A stretch of DNA of 62,413 nucleotides from an uncultured Roseburia sp. (GTDB lineage Bacteria; Bacillota; Clostridia; Lachnospirales; Lachnospiraceae): assembly GCA_945787015.1 (NCBI GenBank), contig CALZGM010000022.1:1-62413 (forward strand), written 5' to 3'. The position numbers were made by a program, and so were the translations under genes. Each line of letters starts with the position of its first letter. The stretch's first letter is position 1. The notes beneath the pieces are model-generated. The model ran no database searches and was not told where the DNA came from. It saw only the letters and a program-made list of their open reading frames with translations. Positions 34,348-44,064 of the stretch are shown here, one piece after another.

Positions 34348-36093
34348 ATGGCTAATGGATTTGGAAGTTTATATGTAGGTGCGTCTGGGTTGCTGAGCGC
34401 ACAAAATTCATTAAATACAACATCAAACAACCTTGCAAACGTAAATACCAAGGGGTATGTACGTCAGCAGGTAGTACATACAGACCGCAATTATAATATT
34501 TTTGATACAAGTGCATCCATTAGTTATCAGCAGGCAGGACTTGGCGTGAAAATCGGTGATGTCGTACATGCGAGGGATATCTTTTTGGATAAGGCGTATC
34601 GGACCGAGAGCGGACGACAGGCATTTTACGCGGCTACGGCAGAAGCAGTAAATGAAGTATACACTTATTATCAGGAATTAGAGGGGGAAGCTTTTCAGAA
34701 TTCCCTAAAGGATTTATGGACATCTTTTCAGGAACTTGCAAAGACACCGGATGATTCGGTTGCACAGAATCTGGTGATTCAAAAGGCAAGTCTTTTTGTT
34801 TCCAGAGCAAATGCGGTATATACCGGATTAAAAGATTACCAGTCCAACATTAATCAACAGATTTCGGATGATATTGACCGTATCAACGAGCTTGGACAAA
34901 GAATCTATGAATTGAATTTAGAAATAAAGACAGTGGAAGCAAGTCACGTAGAGACTGCAATGACGTTACGGGATGAACGTGATAACTGTCTGGATGAGTT
35001 GGGAAGCTATGTTGATATTTCATATAAAGAAGATGTAGACGGCATTGTAAAGGTAAGCGTGGAAGGCATGGAGTTTGTAAACGAGGCGAGATGCTATAAG
35101 ATGGGCAAATTGGCAGATGAGCTTACCGGATTCATTACACCCTACTGGCCACAGTCTTCAGAGCCTGAAAAAGGAATTTATGATGAAGTATTTTCTTATA
35201 CGACAGAAATCTCTTCTGAGATGAATACGGATATTGGAGAATTAAAGGCACTTATTCTGGCTCGTGGTGACAGAGTGGCAAACTATACGGACATTGTAGG
35301 ATTGAGTGCAGATGCATACAATAAATCTACAGCTGACCGGATTGCAACCGGAATGTCAGTTATGTTGGATGCAGAAGCACAGCTTGACCAGCTGGTGCAT
35401 GGAATTATTACGGCAATTAATGATGCCCTTTGTCCGAATACGGAAGCGGAAAATATTTTTAATTTTAATGGTGCAGACGAAATCACAATAGACGGCGTAA
35501 CTATTAAAAAAGGAGAACTCTTTTTGGATGCCGAGAACTGCCCGGTGGGCGTGGACAAAACTCTTCCACCGACGGAATTGTTTCAGCGTATCGGAACAGA
35601 ACGGTATACAGAAATTGAGATAGATGGAAAGACCTATTACAAATTTGTTCCGGAAGACGAGACAGATACTACGATGCAGTATACGATGGCAAGTGTATCT
35701 GTAAATCATACTTTACTGGAACAGGAGACAAAGTTTCCGCATCTTGCGCAGAATGGAGAAGTGGACTACGCAATGGCACAGAAACTGGTGGAATTGTGGG
35801 AGAAAGAAGATTTGATTTTAAATCCGAATGATACCAATTGCGTCAGCTTTATGGATTATTATTCCAATATGATTGGAGCATTCGGAACCCTGGGCTCTGT
35901 TTATGAGTCTACCTCCAGCAGTTTATCAGGTACGGTAACTGCAGTGGACAACCAACGGGCACAAGTGATAGGGGTATCTTCAGATGAAGAACTTACCAAA
36001 ATGATTAAATACCAGAATGCATACAATGCATCCAGCCGTTTTATTAACGTAATAAATGAAATGATAGAACACATTATTACACAGCTTGGCTGA
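34348..36093 (+). CDS. flgK: Flagellar hook-associated protein FlgK, copy 1
   Basis: A 581-aa hook-filament junction protein. The N-terminus GASGLLSAQNSLNTTSNNLA followed by NVNTKGYVRQ is the flagellar rod/hook signature and the C-terminus MIKYQNAYNASSRFINVINE is the matching FlgK helix. It assembles between hook and FlgL at the distal cell surface. The middle region differs strongly from copy 2. GGAGG precedes ATG 34348. Confidence 0.93.
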   Translation: MANGFGSLYVGASGLLSAQNSLNTTSNNLANVNTKGYVRQQVVHTDRNYNIFDTSASISYQQAGLGVKIGDVVHARDIFLDKAYRTESGRQAFYAATAEAVNEVYTYYQELEGEAFQNSLKDLWTSFQELAKTPDDSVAQNLVIQKASLFVSRANAVYTGLKDYQSNINQQISDDIDRINELGQRIYELNLEIKTVEASHVETAMTLRDERDNCLDELGSYVDISYKEDVDGIVKVSVEGMEFVNEARCYKMGKLADELTGFITPYWPQSSEPEKGIYDEVFSYTTEISSEMNTDIGELKALILARGDRVANYTDIVGLSADAYNKSTADRIATGMSVMLDAEAQLDQLVHGIITAINDALCPNTEAENIFNFNGADEITIDGVTIKKGELFLDAENCPVGVDKTLPPTELFQRIGTERYTEIEIDGKTYYKFVPEDETDTTMQYTMASVSVNHTLLEQETKFPHLAQNGEVDYAMAQKLVELWEKEDLILNPNDTNCVSFMDYYSNMIGAFGTLGSVYESTSSSLSGTVTAVDNQRAQVIGVSSDEELTKMIKYQNAYNASSRFINVINEMIEHIITQLG

Positions 36094-36114
36094 AAATCGT
36101 AGGGGGTAGTTGAA

Positions 36115-37950
36115 ATGCCATCACAGTTTTTTGGATTAACGATAGCGTCTTCGGGACTAAGTGCTTATCAGGCGGCGTTAAATACAACTGCAAATAATAT
36201 ATCAAATGTAAAAACAGAGGGCTATACCAGACAAGCGGCAAATATGAGCGCCTCTAGCGCACTTCGCGTTTATGCAAAATATGGTAGTGCCGGCACCGGT
36301 GTGCAGGTTGATTCTATCAAACAGCTGCGAAATGCGTACTACGATACCAAATATTGGGAAAATCAAAGCTCGCTGGGGTTATACCAGACAAAGCTGAATT
36401 ATAATTTGCAGATAGAGAATTACTTTATTGATGATGATACAGAAAAAGGATTTTCTACCATCTTAAATAATATGTTCAATGCATTGGATGCGTTGAAAAC
36501 CGGTGCCGGTGATTTGAATAAGCGTCAGCAGTTTATTTCACAGGCGCAGAACTTTACTACTTACTTTAATAGTGTGGCAATCGGTCTTGGCGAAATTCAG
36601 GATAGTGTAAATGAAGAAGTTAAGTCTACGGTGGCAAATATTAATTCCATTGCAGAGAAGATTTCTATTTTAAATAAACAGATTAACACCATAGAACTTC
36701 AGGGCGGGTATGCGAATGAACTTCGTGACCAGAGAGCCTTACTGGTAGATGAGTTGTCTTCGATTGTGCCGACAGAGGTGACAGAGGTTCCGATAACCAA
36801 TTCTCACTTCCCGGACATGCAGCTTGGTTCCAACTACTATACAGTAAAGATCAATGGACAGACTTTAGTAGACAGCTATGAATATAATAAACTTGTCTGC
36901 GTGGCGCGTGATAAAAAAGTGAATCAATCCGATATGGAAGGCATGTATGATATATACTGGGCAGATACCGGAAGCAGATTTCATGCAGGTTCCAATTACA
37001 GTGCGGGTTCTTTAAAAGGACTGCTTGATATTCGTGATGGCAATAATGCAGAAAACTTTAAGGGAAATGTAACGGGTGTAACCTCAAATACCATTACCAT
37101 GTTAAAAGGACTTTCCATTACAAGTGTTGAAGCAATGACAATGCCGGAGAGCGGTGTATTGACGATTGATGGAAGAGACTATGAGTATGATGGTTTTTCC
37201 TTCACGACAGATGGCAATGGAAAAGTAGTCTCTTATACCTTTAACCTAAAGGAAACGCTGACAAGTGATGAAAGAGCAAAAATAGAAAACAAACAGGCGA
37301 CCATTGGCGAGAGCATTGACGCTAAGGGTGTTCCATACTATCTGGCACAGATGAATGAGTTTTTACGCAGCTTTGCCCAGCAGTTTAATGATATTATGAA
37401 GGGCGGCGAAAACTTAAATGGTGATAAGGTAGATTTTTCGTTTATTACTGCAAAGAATACCGTTAGTGGCGAAGACATCGATTTTATTACAGTCGAACCG
37501 AACAATGTATATCACACATGGGCTGACAACGGTTATTTTAAAATGACATGCCGATACGTTTCAATTGATAGTGAAAGCGTGAAGGATCCTTCCCTGATTG
37601 CGACCAAAAAAAATAGTAATAAGAATGACGTGGATCAATACGATATTGTAGAAAAACTGCTTTTATTAAAGAAAGACACAGTGATGTATCGTGGTGGCGG
37701 TGCAGACGATTTCTTACAGTGCATGATATCGGATATCTCTGTTGACACGGAGGAAGCAAAGATTTTTTCAACAAACTATGAAAATGTATCAAATGCAATT
37801 GATAATCAGAGAATGTCCATTTCAGGTGTAGATGAAGATGAAGAAGCACTGAATTTAGTAAAATTTCAGAATGCGTATAATCTTTCTTCCAAGATGATTT
37901 CCGTTCTGACGGAAATCTACGACCGGCTTATTTTAGAGACCGGAGTATAG
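36115..37950 (+). CDS. flgK: Flagellar hook-associated protein FlgK, copy 2
   Basis: A 611-aa second FlgK-type protein, directly downstream of copy 1. N-terminal SSGLSAYQAALNTTANNISN and VKTEGYTRQAANM, and C-terminal LVKFQNAYNLSSKMISVLTE, are canonical. The central domain (about 150-500) is unlike copy 1, so this is an old duplication or an acquired paralogue. Both may be assembled, or each could serve a different junction. GGGGG precedes ATG 36115. Confidence 0.92.
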   Translation: MPSQFFGLTIASSGLSAYQAALNTTANNISNVKTEGYTRQAANMSASSALRVYAKYGSAGTGVQVDSIKQLRNAYYDTKYWENQSSLGLYQTKLNYNLQIENYFIDDDTEKGFSTILNNMFNALDALKTGAGDLNKRQQFISQAQNFTTYFNSVAIGLGEIQDSVNEEVKSTVANINSIAEKISILNKQINTIELQGGYANELRDQRALLVDELSSIVPTEVTEVPITNSHFPDMQLGSNYYTVKINGQTLVDSYEYNKLVCVARDKKVNQSDMEGMYDIYWADTGSRFHAGSNYSAGSLKGLLDIRDGNNAENFKGNVTGVTSNTITMLKGLSITSVEAMTMPESGVLTIDGRDYEYDGFSFTTDGNGKVVSYTFNLKETLTSDERAKIENKQATIGESIDAKGVPYYLAQMNEFLRSFAQQFNDIMKGGENLNGDKVDFSFITAKNTVSGEDIDFITVEPNNVYHTWADNGYFKMTCRYVSIDSESVKDPSLIATKKNSNKNDVDQYDIVEKLLLLKKDTVMYRGGGADDFLQCMISDISVDTEEAKIFSTNYENVSNAIDNQRMSISGVDEDEEALNLVKFQNAYNLSSKMISVLTEIYDRLILETGV

Positions 37951-37958
37951 GAGGCTGT

Positions 37959-39545
37959 ATGAGAATTACAAATAATATGATGCTACGAACGACTGCATCC
38001 AATATTAATACGAATAAGCTAAATGTAAACACTCTGAATAATCAGATGTCTTCCCAGAAAAAGATTTCCAGACCATCGGAAGACCCGGTAGTTGCAATTC
38101 GCGCACTTCGTCTTCGCAGTAATTTAAGCGAGATTAACCAATATTATGAAAAAAATATTCCGGATGCAGAAGCCTGGCTGGAGGTAACAGAAACAGCTTT
38201 AAATAACATGGAAAGCATTTTGTCTGATATCCGTACCCAGTGTAATTATGGTGCAACCGGCACTTTGAAAACGGATGACAGAAAAGCGATTTTGACAGGA
38301 TTGACCAAATTAAGGGAGCAGCTGTATGCAGAGGGAAATGCAGACAATGCCGGACGTACGGTCTTTACCGGTTATCGTACAAACAGTAAGCTTACTTTTA
38401 TGACAGAGGAAGATGCGACTTATGAGATTGAACAAGTGTTTTCCGCAGATGATATAGAGAAAGAGCATCGTTATTTTAAAGGGGAAGCGGTTGTTCCTGC
38501 TGATGCTAACGTTGCGAATACAACTGCGATAGGTGAATTGGAGCGTATGGCCTGTGACCGAATTCGCATGGCTTATGACGACACAGATTTTACGGCAGAT
38601 GATATTACGGTAACGGATGGAAGTAAAGATGCGGGCGGAAACCTAATTTATACAGCACTGACTGATTTAGTGGTAAGCAGTGATGCAAGCGGCGATATAA
38701 AGGCGTCTGTAAAGACTTTTGATACAGTAGAAGATTGGAAAGCTTCTTATACAAATGCGGGTGATTTCGCAAAGGGCATTGGTGAGAATGAAGTCATTGT
38801 TATTAAAGAAACAGGAGAGGTACTGTTAGGGAAAAATGTCTCCAATACTCTAAAATCAAATGACCTTGGCTTAAAAGTTGCATATACCAAGAGCGGTTTT
38901 GCAAAAGGAGAGGTTCGACCGGAATATTATTTTAACTGTAAAGATGTAACAGATGCTGCCAATCCGATTGTATATACCAAATATGACGGAGCCGGAAAAG
39001 AAATATCGCAGGATATCGAGTATACAATTGCTGCAAATCAGACACTCACCATCAACACGAATGCATCGGATGTATTTAATGCAGATGCCGGTCGTGATGT
39101 GGATGAAATGGTTGATGCCGTACAGTATGCAATTGACGCACATGATAAAGTGGATCAGATTGAAGCAATGATGGCATTGGAAGAATACGCGGGGGAAGAG
39201 GACCAAAAGAACCTGCAGAAGTGGCTGGATGCTGCGAAAAAAGAAGCTGATTATGCAGATGACAATTTAAAGAAGCTATATAACACTTATATTGGCAATT
39301 TTGACAGCTATCTGACAGATGTTCGGCTTGCAATTACTACGGTAGGAAGCAAGGGAGATCAGCTTGAACTGACAGAAACACGAATGTCAAACCAGCAACT
39401 GACAGTGGAAGAGTTAAAATCTTCCAATGAAGACAGAGAATTATCGGATATTATTATTGATTATACTTCTGCTTTTACGGCTTATCAGGGGGCCTTACAG
39501 GCTGCTAGTAAAATCAATCAGAACACGTTATTAAATTATATTTAA
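37959..39545 (+). CDS. flgL: Flagellar hook-associated protein FlgL, long form
   Basis: A 528-aa FlgL/HAP3, much longer than the usual 300 or so residues. MRITNNMMLRTTASNINTNK and the segment QKKISRPSEDPVVAIRALRL are the flagellin-like N-terminal coiled coil. The C-terminus DYTSAFTAYQGALQAASKIN is also flagellin-like. The extra 200 residues lie in the middle (about 150-400) and would form an exposed variable domain. AGGAGG precedes ATG 37959. Confidence 0.92.
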   Translation: MRITNNMMLRTTASNINTNKLNVNTLNNQMSSQKKISRPSEDPVVAIRALRLRSNLSEINQYYEKNIPDAEAWLEVTETALNNMESILSDIRTQCNYGATGTLKTDDRKAILTGLTKLREQLYAEGNADNAGRTVFTGYRTNSKLTFMTEEDATYEIEQVFSADDIEKEHRYFKGEAVVPADANVANTTAIGELERMACDRIRMAYDDTDFTADDITVTDGSKDAGGNLIYTALTDLVVSSDASGDIKASVKTFDTVEDWKASYTNAGDFAKGIGENEVIVIKETGEVLLGKNVSNTLKSNDLGLKVAYTKSGFAKGEVRPEYYFNCKDVTDAANPIVYTKYDGAGKEISQDIEYTIAANQTLTINTNASDVFNADAGRDVDEMVDAVQYAIDAHDKVDQIEAMMALEEYAGEEDQKNLQKWLDAAKKEADYADDNLKKLYNTYIGNFDSYLTDVRLAITTVGSKGDQLELTETRMSNQQLTVEELKSSNEDRELSDIIIDYTSAFTAYQGALQAASKINQNTLLNYI

Positions 39546-39611
39546 AAGAATGTCTGTATGGCATAAAATATAGACTGCCGGAGGCAGCTAAAAAACCAGG
39601 AGGAAAAGACA

Positions 39612-40073
39612 ATGAAAGCAAATACGAGAATGTTTGGCGCAATTGAGATTCCGGATGAAAAAATTATCGTTTTGGAAAGTGGTATGATAGGATTTCCGGA
39701 TATGCAGCATTTCGCATTGATTTATGATGCGGAAAAAGAAAACGGTGGAAAAATCAAATGGCTGCAGTCCATGGATGAACCGGAGGCAGCATTTCCGGTA
39801 ATGGACCCTACTGTTATTAAAGAAGACTATAATCCAACGATTAACGATGAAATTTTAAAACCATTAGGAGAATTGACACCGGAAAATACGTTTGTTTTAA
39901 CAACAGTTACTGTTCCAAAAGATTTGGAAAAAATGTCTATCAATTTAAAGGCACCGATTGTAATCAATTCTGATACCATGAAAGGTGCCCAGATTATCGT
40001 AGAAGATGATTTGCCTGTGAAATATATGATTTATGAGCTGTTAAAGCTCAGAAAAGAAAAGGCAGGTGAATAG
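39612..40073 (+). CDS. fliW: Flagellar assembly factor FliW
   Basis: A 153-aa FliW that binds flagellin and antagonises CsrA, tying flagellin translation to export. GMIGFPDMQHFALIYD and MSINLKAPIVINSDTMKGAQ are the family motifs. It sits directly before csrA, the usual FliW-CsrA pair. AGGAGG at 39599-39604. Confidence 0.95.
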   Translation: MKANTRMFGAIEIPDEKIIVLESGMIGFPDMQHFALIYDAEKENGGKIKWLQSMDEPEAAFPVMDPTVIKEDYNPTINDEILKPLGELTPENTFVLTTVTVPKDLEKMSINLKAPIVINSDTMKGAQIIVEDDLPVKYMIYELLKLRKEKAGE

Positions 40074-40075
40074 GC

Positions 40076-40294
40076 ATGCTGGCATTGACAAGAAAAAAAG
40101 GGGAATCCTTAGTAATTAATAATAATATTGAGATTACCGTATTGGAAATTCGCGGAGACCAGATTAAAATCGGTATTCAGGCGCCAAAGGATGTGCCTAT
40201 TTATCGAAAAGAAGTGTATATGCAGATACAGAAGGAAAATGCAGAAGCGATTAGCGTTGATAGCTTAGAGGCATTGAATAATCTGCTTGATTAA
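40076..40294 (+). CDS. csrA: Translational regulator CsrA
   Basis: A 72-aa CsrA that binds GGA motifs in mRNA leaders, mainly blocking flagellin translation. MLALTRKKGESLVINNNIEI and the RNA-contact segment GIQAPKDVPIYRKEVY are conserved. It starts two nucleotides after the FliW stop, so the antagonist and its target are made together. Confidence 0.95.
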   Translation: MLALTRKKGESLVINNNIEITVLEIRGDQIKIGIQAPKDVPIYRKEVYMQIQKENAEAISVDSLEALNNLLD

Positions 40295-40316
40295 ATAAGG
40301 TTAAGGAAGAAAACAG

Positions 40317-40793
40317 ATGGCAGAAAATTATTTGCTCATTATGATTCAGAGTTTAAAAAAGAAAATACAGGTGTTGGACTGTATTATCGATGCGAATGAC
40401 AGACAAAAAAGCGGATTGGAAGATCCAAACCTTGATCCGGATGATTTTGATATCATCGTAGAAGAAAAGGCAAAGTATATTGAACAGCTGGATTTGCTGG
40501 ATAGCGGCTTTGATAAGCTCTTTACAAGAGTCAGAGAAGAACTGAATACAAACCGCGCTGCATACGCAGAGGAAATAAAGGAGATGCAGACCCTGATTCA
40601 GAAGGTTACAGAAAAGAGCAACCGGATTCAGGTGCAGGAAGCGAGAAACAAAGATTTGATGACGCAGAAGTTCTCCAAGATTCATAAGCAGGTGAGAGAT
40701 GTGCGTATGAGCCAGCAGGCAGTCAATCAGTATTATCAGAACATGAAGAAAATTAATTTTATTGATCCGCAATTTATGGATAATAAACAGTAG
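40317..40793 (+). CDS. Coiled-coil flagellar protein of unknown function
   Basis: A 158-aa nearly all-helical protein with no membrane segment. It has charged heptad patterns over residues 40-130 and resembles FlgN/FliT-type chaperones only in general character. Placed between csrA and a glycosyltransferase within the flagellar operon, it is likely an export chaperone or assembly helper. The family is not recognised. Confidence 0.65.
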   Translation: MAENYLLIMIQSLKKKIQVLDCIIDANDRQKSGLEDPNLDPDDFDIIVEEKAKYIEQLDLLDSGFDKLFTRVREELNTNRAAYAEEIKEMQTLIQKVTEKSNRIQVQEARNKDLMTQKFSKIHKQVRDVRMSQQAVNQYYQNMKKINFIDPQFMDNKQ

Positions 40794-40798
40794 AAATT

Positions 40799-41980
40799 AT
40801 GCGTATATTAATGTATCGTTGGAAGGCTTACAATTATCGCGACATTGAAGAAACCTTTCTTCTGATGGGGCATATGGTTGATAACCTGACGCAAAAGCTG
40901 GGCAATTATGACATTGATCCGGAGTTTGAGATTGTTTTGAGAAAACAGATGGAAAAGGTCCCTTATGACATGGTTTTTACCGTAAACTACTTTGCGGTGA
41001 TTTCAAACATTTGTCAGGAACTGGGAGTGAAATATGTCTCCTGGACCTGCGACAATCCATTGATAAGCATGTATCATGAATCCGTGTTCCATAGCTGCAA
41101 TTATATTTTCACCTTTGATAAAACCAATTATCTGGAATTTAAAGGGATGGGAGTGGAACACATCTGGTATCTGCCACTGGCGGTGGATACGAATCGGATG
41201 GATGCAGTTATCGATGGAAGAATCAACCCGTCAGGAATTGATAAAAAAGTGTATGCCGGGGATGTAGCCTTTGTCGGAAGCCTCTATGAGCGAAACTCTT
41301 ATGACAAACTAAAGCATACGCTACCACCGTATCTGCAGGGCTATTTTGATGCGGTGATGGAAGCACAGATGAATATCAGCGGTGCCAATATCATTGAACC
41401 GATGCTAACCATGGATATCTTAGAGCAGCTGGAACAATATTTCAAACTGGAAAAATCCGAAGGCTCTTTCTCCGATATTGGTTTGATTTTTCAGACAACG
41501 GTACTGGGATTTAAGATTGCGGAACTGGAACGAAGAAGAGCATTGATTGAATTGTCAAAACAGTTTCAGGTGTATGTATACAGTAATAGTGACGTGAGTG
41601 ATTTGGTACGGGTACGTTACATGGGCTCTGTGGATTACTGGAGTGAAATGCCCAAAGTATTCCGGGAATCCAAAATAAATCTGAATTTTACCATTCCAAA
41701 TATAAAAAGCGGTATTCCGCTTCGCATATGGGATGTACTGGGAGCTAAGGGATTCCTTTTAACCAACTATCAGGCAGAGATTCCTCTTTATTTTAAGGAA
41801 GGAGAAGATTTGGTCTGCTTTGACGGAATGGAAGATTTGAAGGAGAAGACAGCATATTACCTGTCGCATGAAAAAGAGCGCAGAGCAATTGCAGAGAATG
41901 GATATCAGAAGGTAAAGAAACATCATACTTATGTAAATCGTATCGAAGAAATTTTAAAGACAGTAGAAAAGGCAGGATGA
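40799..41980 (+). CDS. CgeB-type glycosyltransferase
   Basis: A 393-aa GT-B protein of the CgeB/DUF3880 type. The N-terminal half has VNYFAVISNICQELGVKYVS and WTCDNP; the C-terminal glycosyl-transfer domain has the SGIPLRIWDVLGAKGFLLTN segment and GEDLVCFDGMEDL. As the last gene of the flagellar operon it probably glycosylates flagellin or hook-associated proteins; this is inferred from context. The stop lies 30 nt before the terminator. Confidence 0.85.
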   Translation: MRILMYRWKAYNYRDIEETFLLMGHMVDNLTQKLGNYDIDPEFEIVLRKQMEKVPYDMVFTVNYFAVISNICQELGVKYVSWTCDNPLISMYHESVFHSCNYIFTFDKTNYLEFKGMGVEHIWYLPLAVDTNRMDAVIDGRINPSGIDKKVYAGDVAFVGSLYERNSYDKLKHTLPPYLQGYFDAVMEAQMNISGANIIEPMLTMDILEQLEQYFKLEKSEGSFSDIGLIFQTTVLGFKIAELERRRALIELSKQFQVYVYSNSDVSDLVRVRYMGSVDYWSEMPKVFRESKINLNFTIPNIKSGIPLRIWDVLGAKGFLLTNYQAEIPLYFKEGEDLVCFDGMEDLKEKTAYYLSHEKERRAIAENGYQKVKKHHTYVNRIEEILKTVEKAG

Positions 41981-42009
41981 GACAACAGCATCACTTGCCT
42001 CAAATTATA

Positions 42010-42044
42010 AAAAGGACTGCCCATTTTTATGGGCGGTCCTTTTT
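42010..42044. terminator. Bidirectional terminator of flagellar operon
   Basis: A 13-bp stem with wobble (42011-42023/42030-42042) flanked by A and T runs. It serves the flagellar operon and the convergent FliD-like gene. Confidence 0.85.
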
Positions 42045-42046
42045 GG

Positions 42047-43336
42047 TTAACAATAACGGTCTAACATCATTCCAGAATAAATGGAAGTGATATAAGGGGA
42101 TGCAAAATTGTGCCCCGGATTCTTATAGGCAACAACAATTTTATTCACATAATTCATTGGATCAATGTATGCATTTGAGGTCTTTTCACAAAGTGCATTT
42201 TTAAATTGATTTAGTACGTCAAAAGATTCTTTGGAATCTTCGGCTGTAACCGCGTCTGCTAAAAGGCTGCGATCGATGGAAATATGAGAATCAGCATCCA
42301 GATTTACGCCGATGGATTCCAACTCATTATGATAACTGCGGACGACACTGCTGATATCACGAACCAGTTTGTTGGAATTTGAAGTGTCATCATGTGTATG
42401 CGCGATATCAATCATATGGTTATAAGCATCTGCTAATTTTTGAAGGTTGTCGGCTACTGCATCCACATTGGCTTTAAAACCGATTTCAGCAGCTTCTCCA
42501 TCTTTGCTGACCGCGTGAAGGGTGATATCGAACTTATTATCTACCGTAAAGGTATTTGAGTAAGAAGAATGTTCTTTCCCATTTAATAGAAAACGCGAGT
42601 TCCTGGCTTCTGTATGAACGTCTCCGATACCAAGAGTCTGCAAAGCAGTTCTGGAAGCAGAATCACCGGATGGAAGAATCTCAAAAAGATAAGACTCGGT
42701 TTCACTAATGCCGGTCTGCTTAGAGGCAACTCGCAGAGAAATCTGTCCGTCTTCATTTGTATCAATAGAGGCAGAAATACCAATGCCTGCCGAATGAATC
42801 AACTTTGTAAGCTTCCGCAATACGGAAAGGTTATTATCCGAATCTGCTACGGTATACTGGAACTCGTAGGAGTTGGAATTGGTATTCAGGTCAAAGCTAT
42901 AGGCTCCCGGATGAATATCCAGACGTTCGGGATTCAGATATTTGCCACAGTTTACCTGATTGCTGGCTAATTGTTCAACCTGAATTTCAAAACCGTTTGC
43001 GGTCTCGGTATCATCGCCGATGTATTCCGCAGTAACGATATCTTCATCAGATGATTGGGCAATACGTTTTGAAAAAACATCCTCAATGCCGCCATTTACA
43101 TCCGATAAAGAGGAAATGACGTTCTGCAACTGTCTGGCAGATTCTTTGATGTCGATTGCATACTTGGTGACATCCTTTGTATTTTTAATCTTATACAGAG
43201 GGGAATCTTTATTAATTTTTACAATCTGATTATAAATGTCACGCAGCTGGCTTTTCTTGTGCGTGTCATAACGAGATACAGTAGAGTTCGCATAAGTACT
43301 TAAATAGTACTGATAAGCACTGTCAACTACTGCCAT
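42047..43336 (-). CDS. FliD-like flagellar cap protein
   Basis: A 429-aa protein resembling the FliD/HAP2 filament cap. The N-terminal helical region has YYLSTYANSTVSRYDTHKKS and the C-terminal helix region ends in a short conserved tail. The middle has beta-rich segments such as NGFEIQVEQLASNQVNCGKY that match FliD's Ig-like domains. It lacks a separate FliS/FliT neighbour. Start chosen at 43336 with GGAGGGG just upstream (43341-43349 on the plus strand). Opposite strand to the main operon, so separately controlled. Confidence 0.75.
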   Translation of the reverse strand: MAVVDSAYQYYLSTYANSTVSRYDTHKKSQLRDIYNQIVKINKDSPLYKIKNTKDVTKYAIDIKESARQLQNVISSLSDVNGGIEDVFSKRIAQSSDEDIVTAEYIGDDTETANGFEIQVEQLASNQVNCGKYLNPERLDIHPGAYSFDLNTNSNSYEFQYTVADSDNNLSVLRKLTKLIHSAGIGISASIDTNEDGQISLRVASKQTGISETESYLFEILPSGDSASRTALQTLGIGDVHTEARNSRFLLNGKEHSSYSNTFTVDNKFDITLHAVSKDGEAAEIGFKANVDAVADNLQKLADAYNHMIDIAHTHDDTSNSNKLVRDISSVVRSYHNELESIGVNLDADSHISIDRSLLADAVTAEDSKESFDVLNQFKNALCEKTSNAYIDPMNYVNKIVVAYKNPGHNFASPYITSIYSGMMLDRYC

Positions 43337-43361
43337 AACAGTCCCCTCCTTTCTTCCGTGA

Positions 43362-43377
43362 ATATCATATATGATAT
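43362..43377. promoter_or_regulatory. 16-bp perfect palindrome before FliD-like gene
   Basis: ATATCATATATGATAT lies about 25 bp upstream of the FliD-like start, within the probable leader. Possible minus-strand promoter elements (GTGACA, 17-nt spacer, TAGTAT) lie further upstream. The 321-bp stretch 43337-43657 otherwise holds only this leader and the rpmG promoter. Confidence 0.5.
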
Positions 43378-43522
43378 GAGGGCATAAAAATCCATTTATA
43401 TAAGAACATACTAGCACAAAGTACAAGTTTTGTCACTACTTTCAAGGATTTTAGGAAAAAAGACTTGCGAAGTACAAGATGTAGTGTTAGAATATTTTTT
43501 GTTGACTAAATAAAAAAATTAG

Positions 43523-43551
43523 TTGACGCTTAATATTGATTGTGATATATT
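43523..43551 (+). promoter_or_regulatory. Promoter of rpmG-secE-nusG operon
   Basis: TTGACG (43523-43528), 17 nt and TATATT (43546-43551) with an upstream TG (extended -10). Confidence 0.75.
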
Positions 43552-43657
43552 AGACTAGCGATGGAAGTAGGTCTTTTTTTTATGCCTTTTTTTAGGGAGG
43601 TCGCAAAATACCCTGGGCATAAAGAGAAAACAAAGAATTAATATGGAGGTGGAAGTT

Positions 43658-43807
43658 GTGCGCACAAAGATAACACTGGCATGTACAGAGTGCAAGAATC
43701 GTAATTACAACACGACAAAAGACAAGAAAGCTCATCCAGACAGAATGGAAACTAAAAAGTATTGTAGATTCTGCAGAACACATACAATGCACAAGGAAAC
43801 AAAATAG
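43658..43807 (+). CDS. rpmG: 50S ribosomal protein L33
   Basis: A 49-aa L33 of the large ribosomal subunit. [13 protein letters not shown] and YCRFCRTH carry two CxxC pairs, the zinc-binding (C+) form. It starts at GTG 43658 with GGAGG 43645-43649; an in-frame ATG 15 nt earlier would overlap the RBS. It opens the canonical rpmG-secE-nusG set. Confidence 0.93.
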   Translation: MRTKITLACTECKNRNYNTTKDKKAHPDRMETKKYCRFCRTHTMHKETK

Positions 43808-43831
43808 TCTAAGATAGCGAAGGAGACAAAA

Positions 43832-44047
43832 ATGGGCGAAACCGAGAAATTAGAAAAAGCTCCAAAGACGAGCTGGTTTACAGGCCTCAAGGCTGAATTC
43901 AAAAAAATCATTTGGCCTAGCAAACAATCGCTTGCAAGACAGACAGCAGCAGTTATTGCTGTATCAGTAGCATTAGGTCTTATAATCGCGCTTATGGATT
44001 ATATTATCCAGTATGGCGTTGATTTCCTTGTAGGTTTAAGTTTTTAA
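43832..44047 (+). CDS. secE: Preprotein translocase subunit SecE
   Basis: A 71-aa single-span SecE subunit that clamps SecY. LKAEFKKIIWPSKQSLARQT is the conserved amphipathic region and a transmembrane helix covers about 39-63. AAGGAG at 43820-43825. Confidence 0.95.
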   Translation: MGETEKLEKAPKTSWFTGLKAEFKKIIWPSKQSLARQTAAVIAVSVALGLIIALMDYIIQYGVDFLVGLSF

Positions 44048-44064
44048 TGGAGGCAAAGTGACTT

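Noticed and set aside
43643-43657. ATG 43643 as start of L33
   Set aside because: It overlaps the Shine-Dalgarno GGAGG and lacks one of its own; GTG 43658 is correctly spaced.
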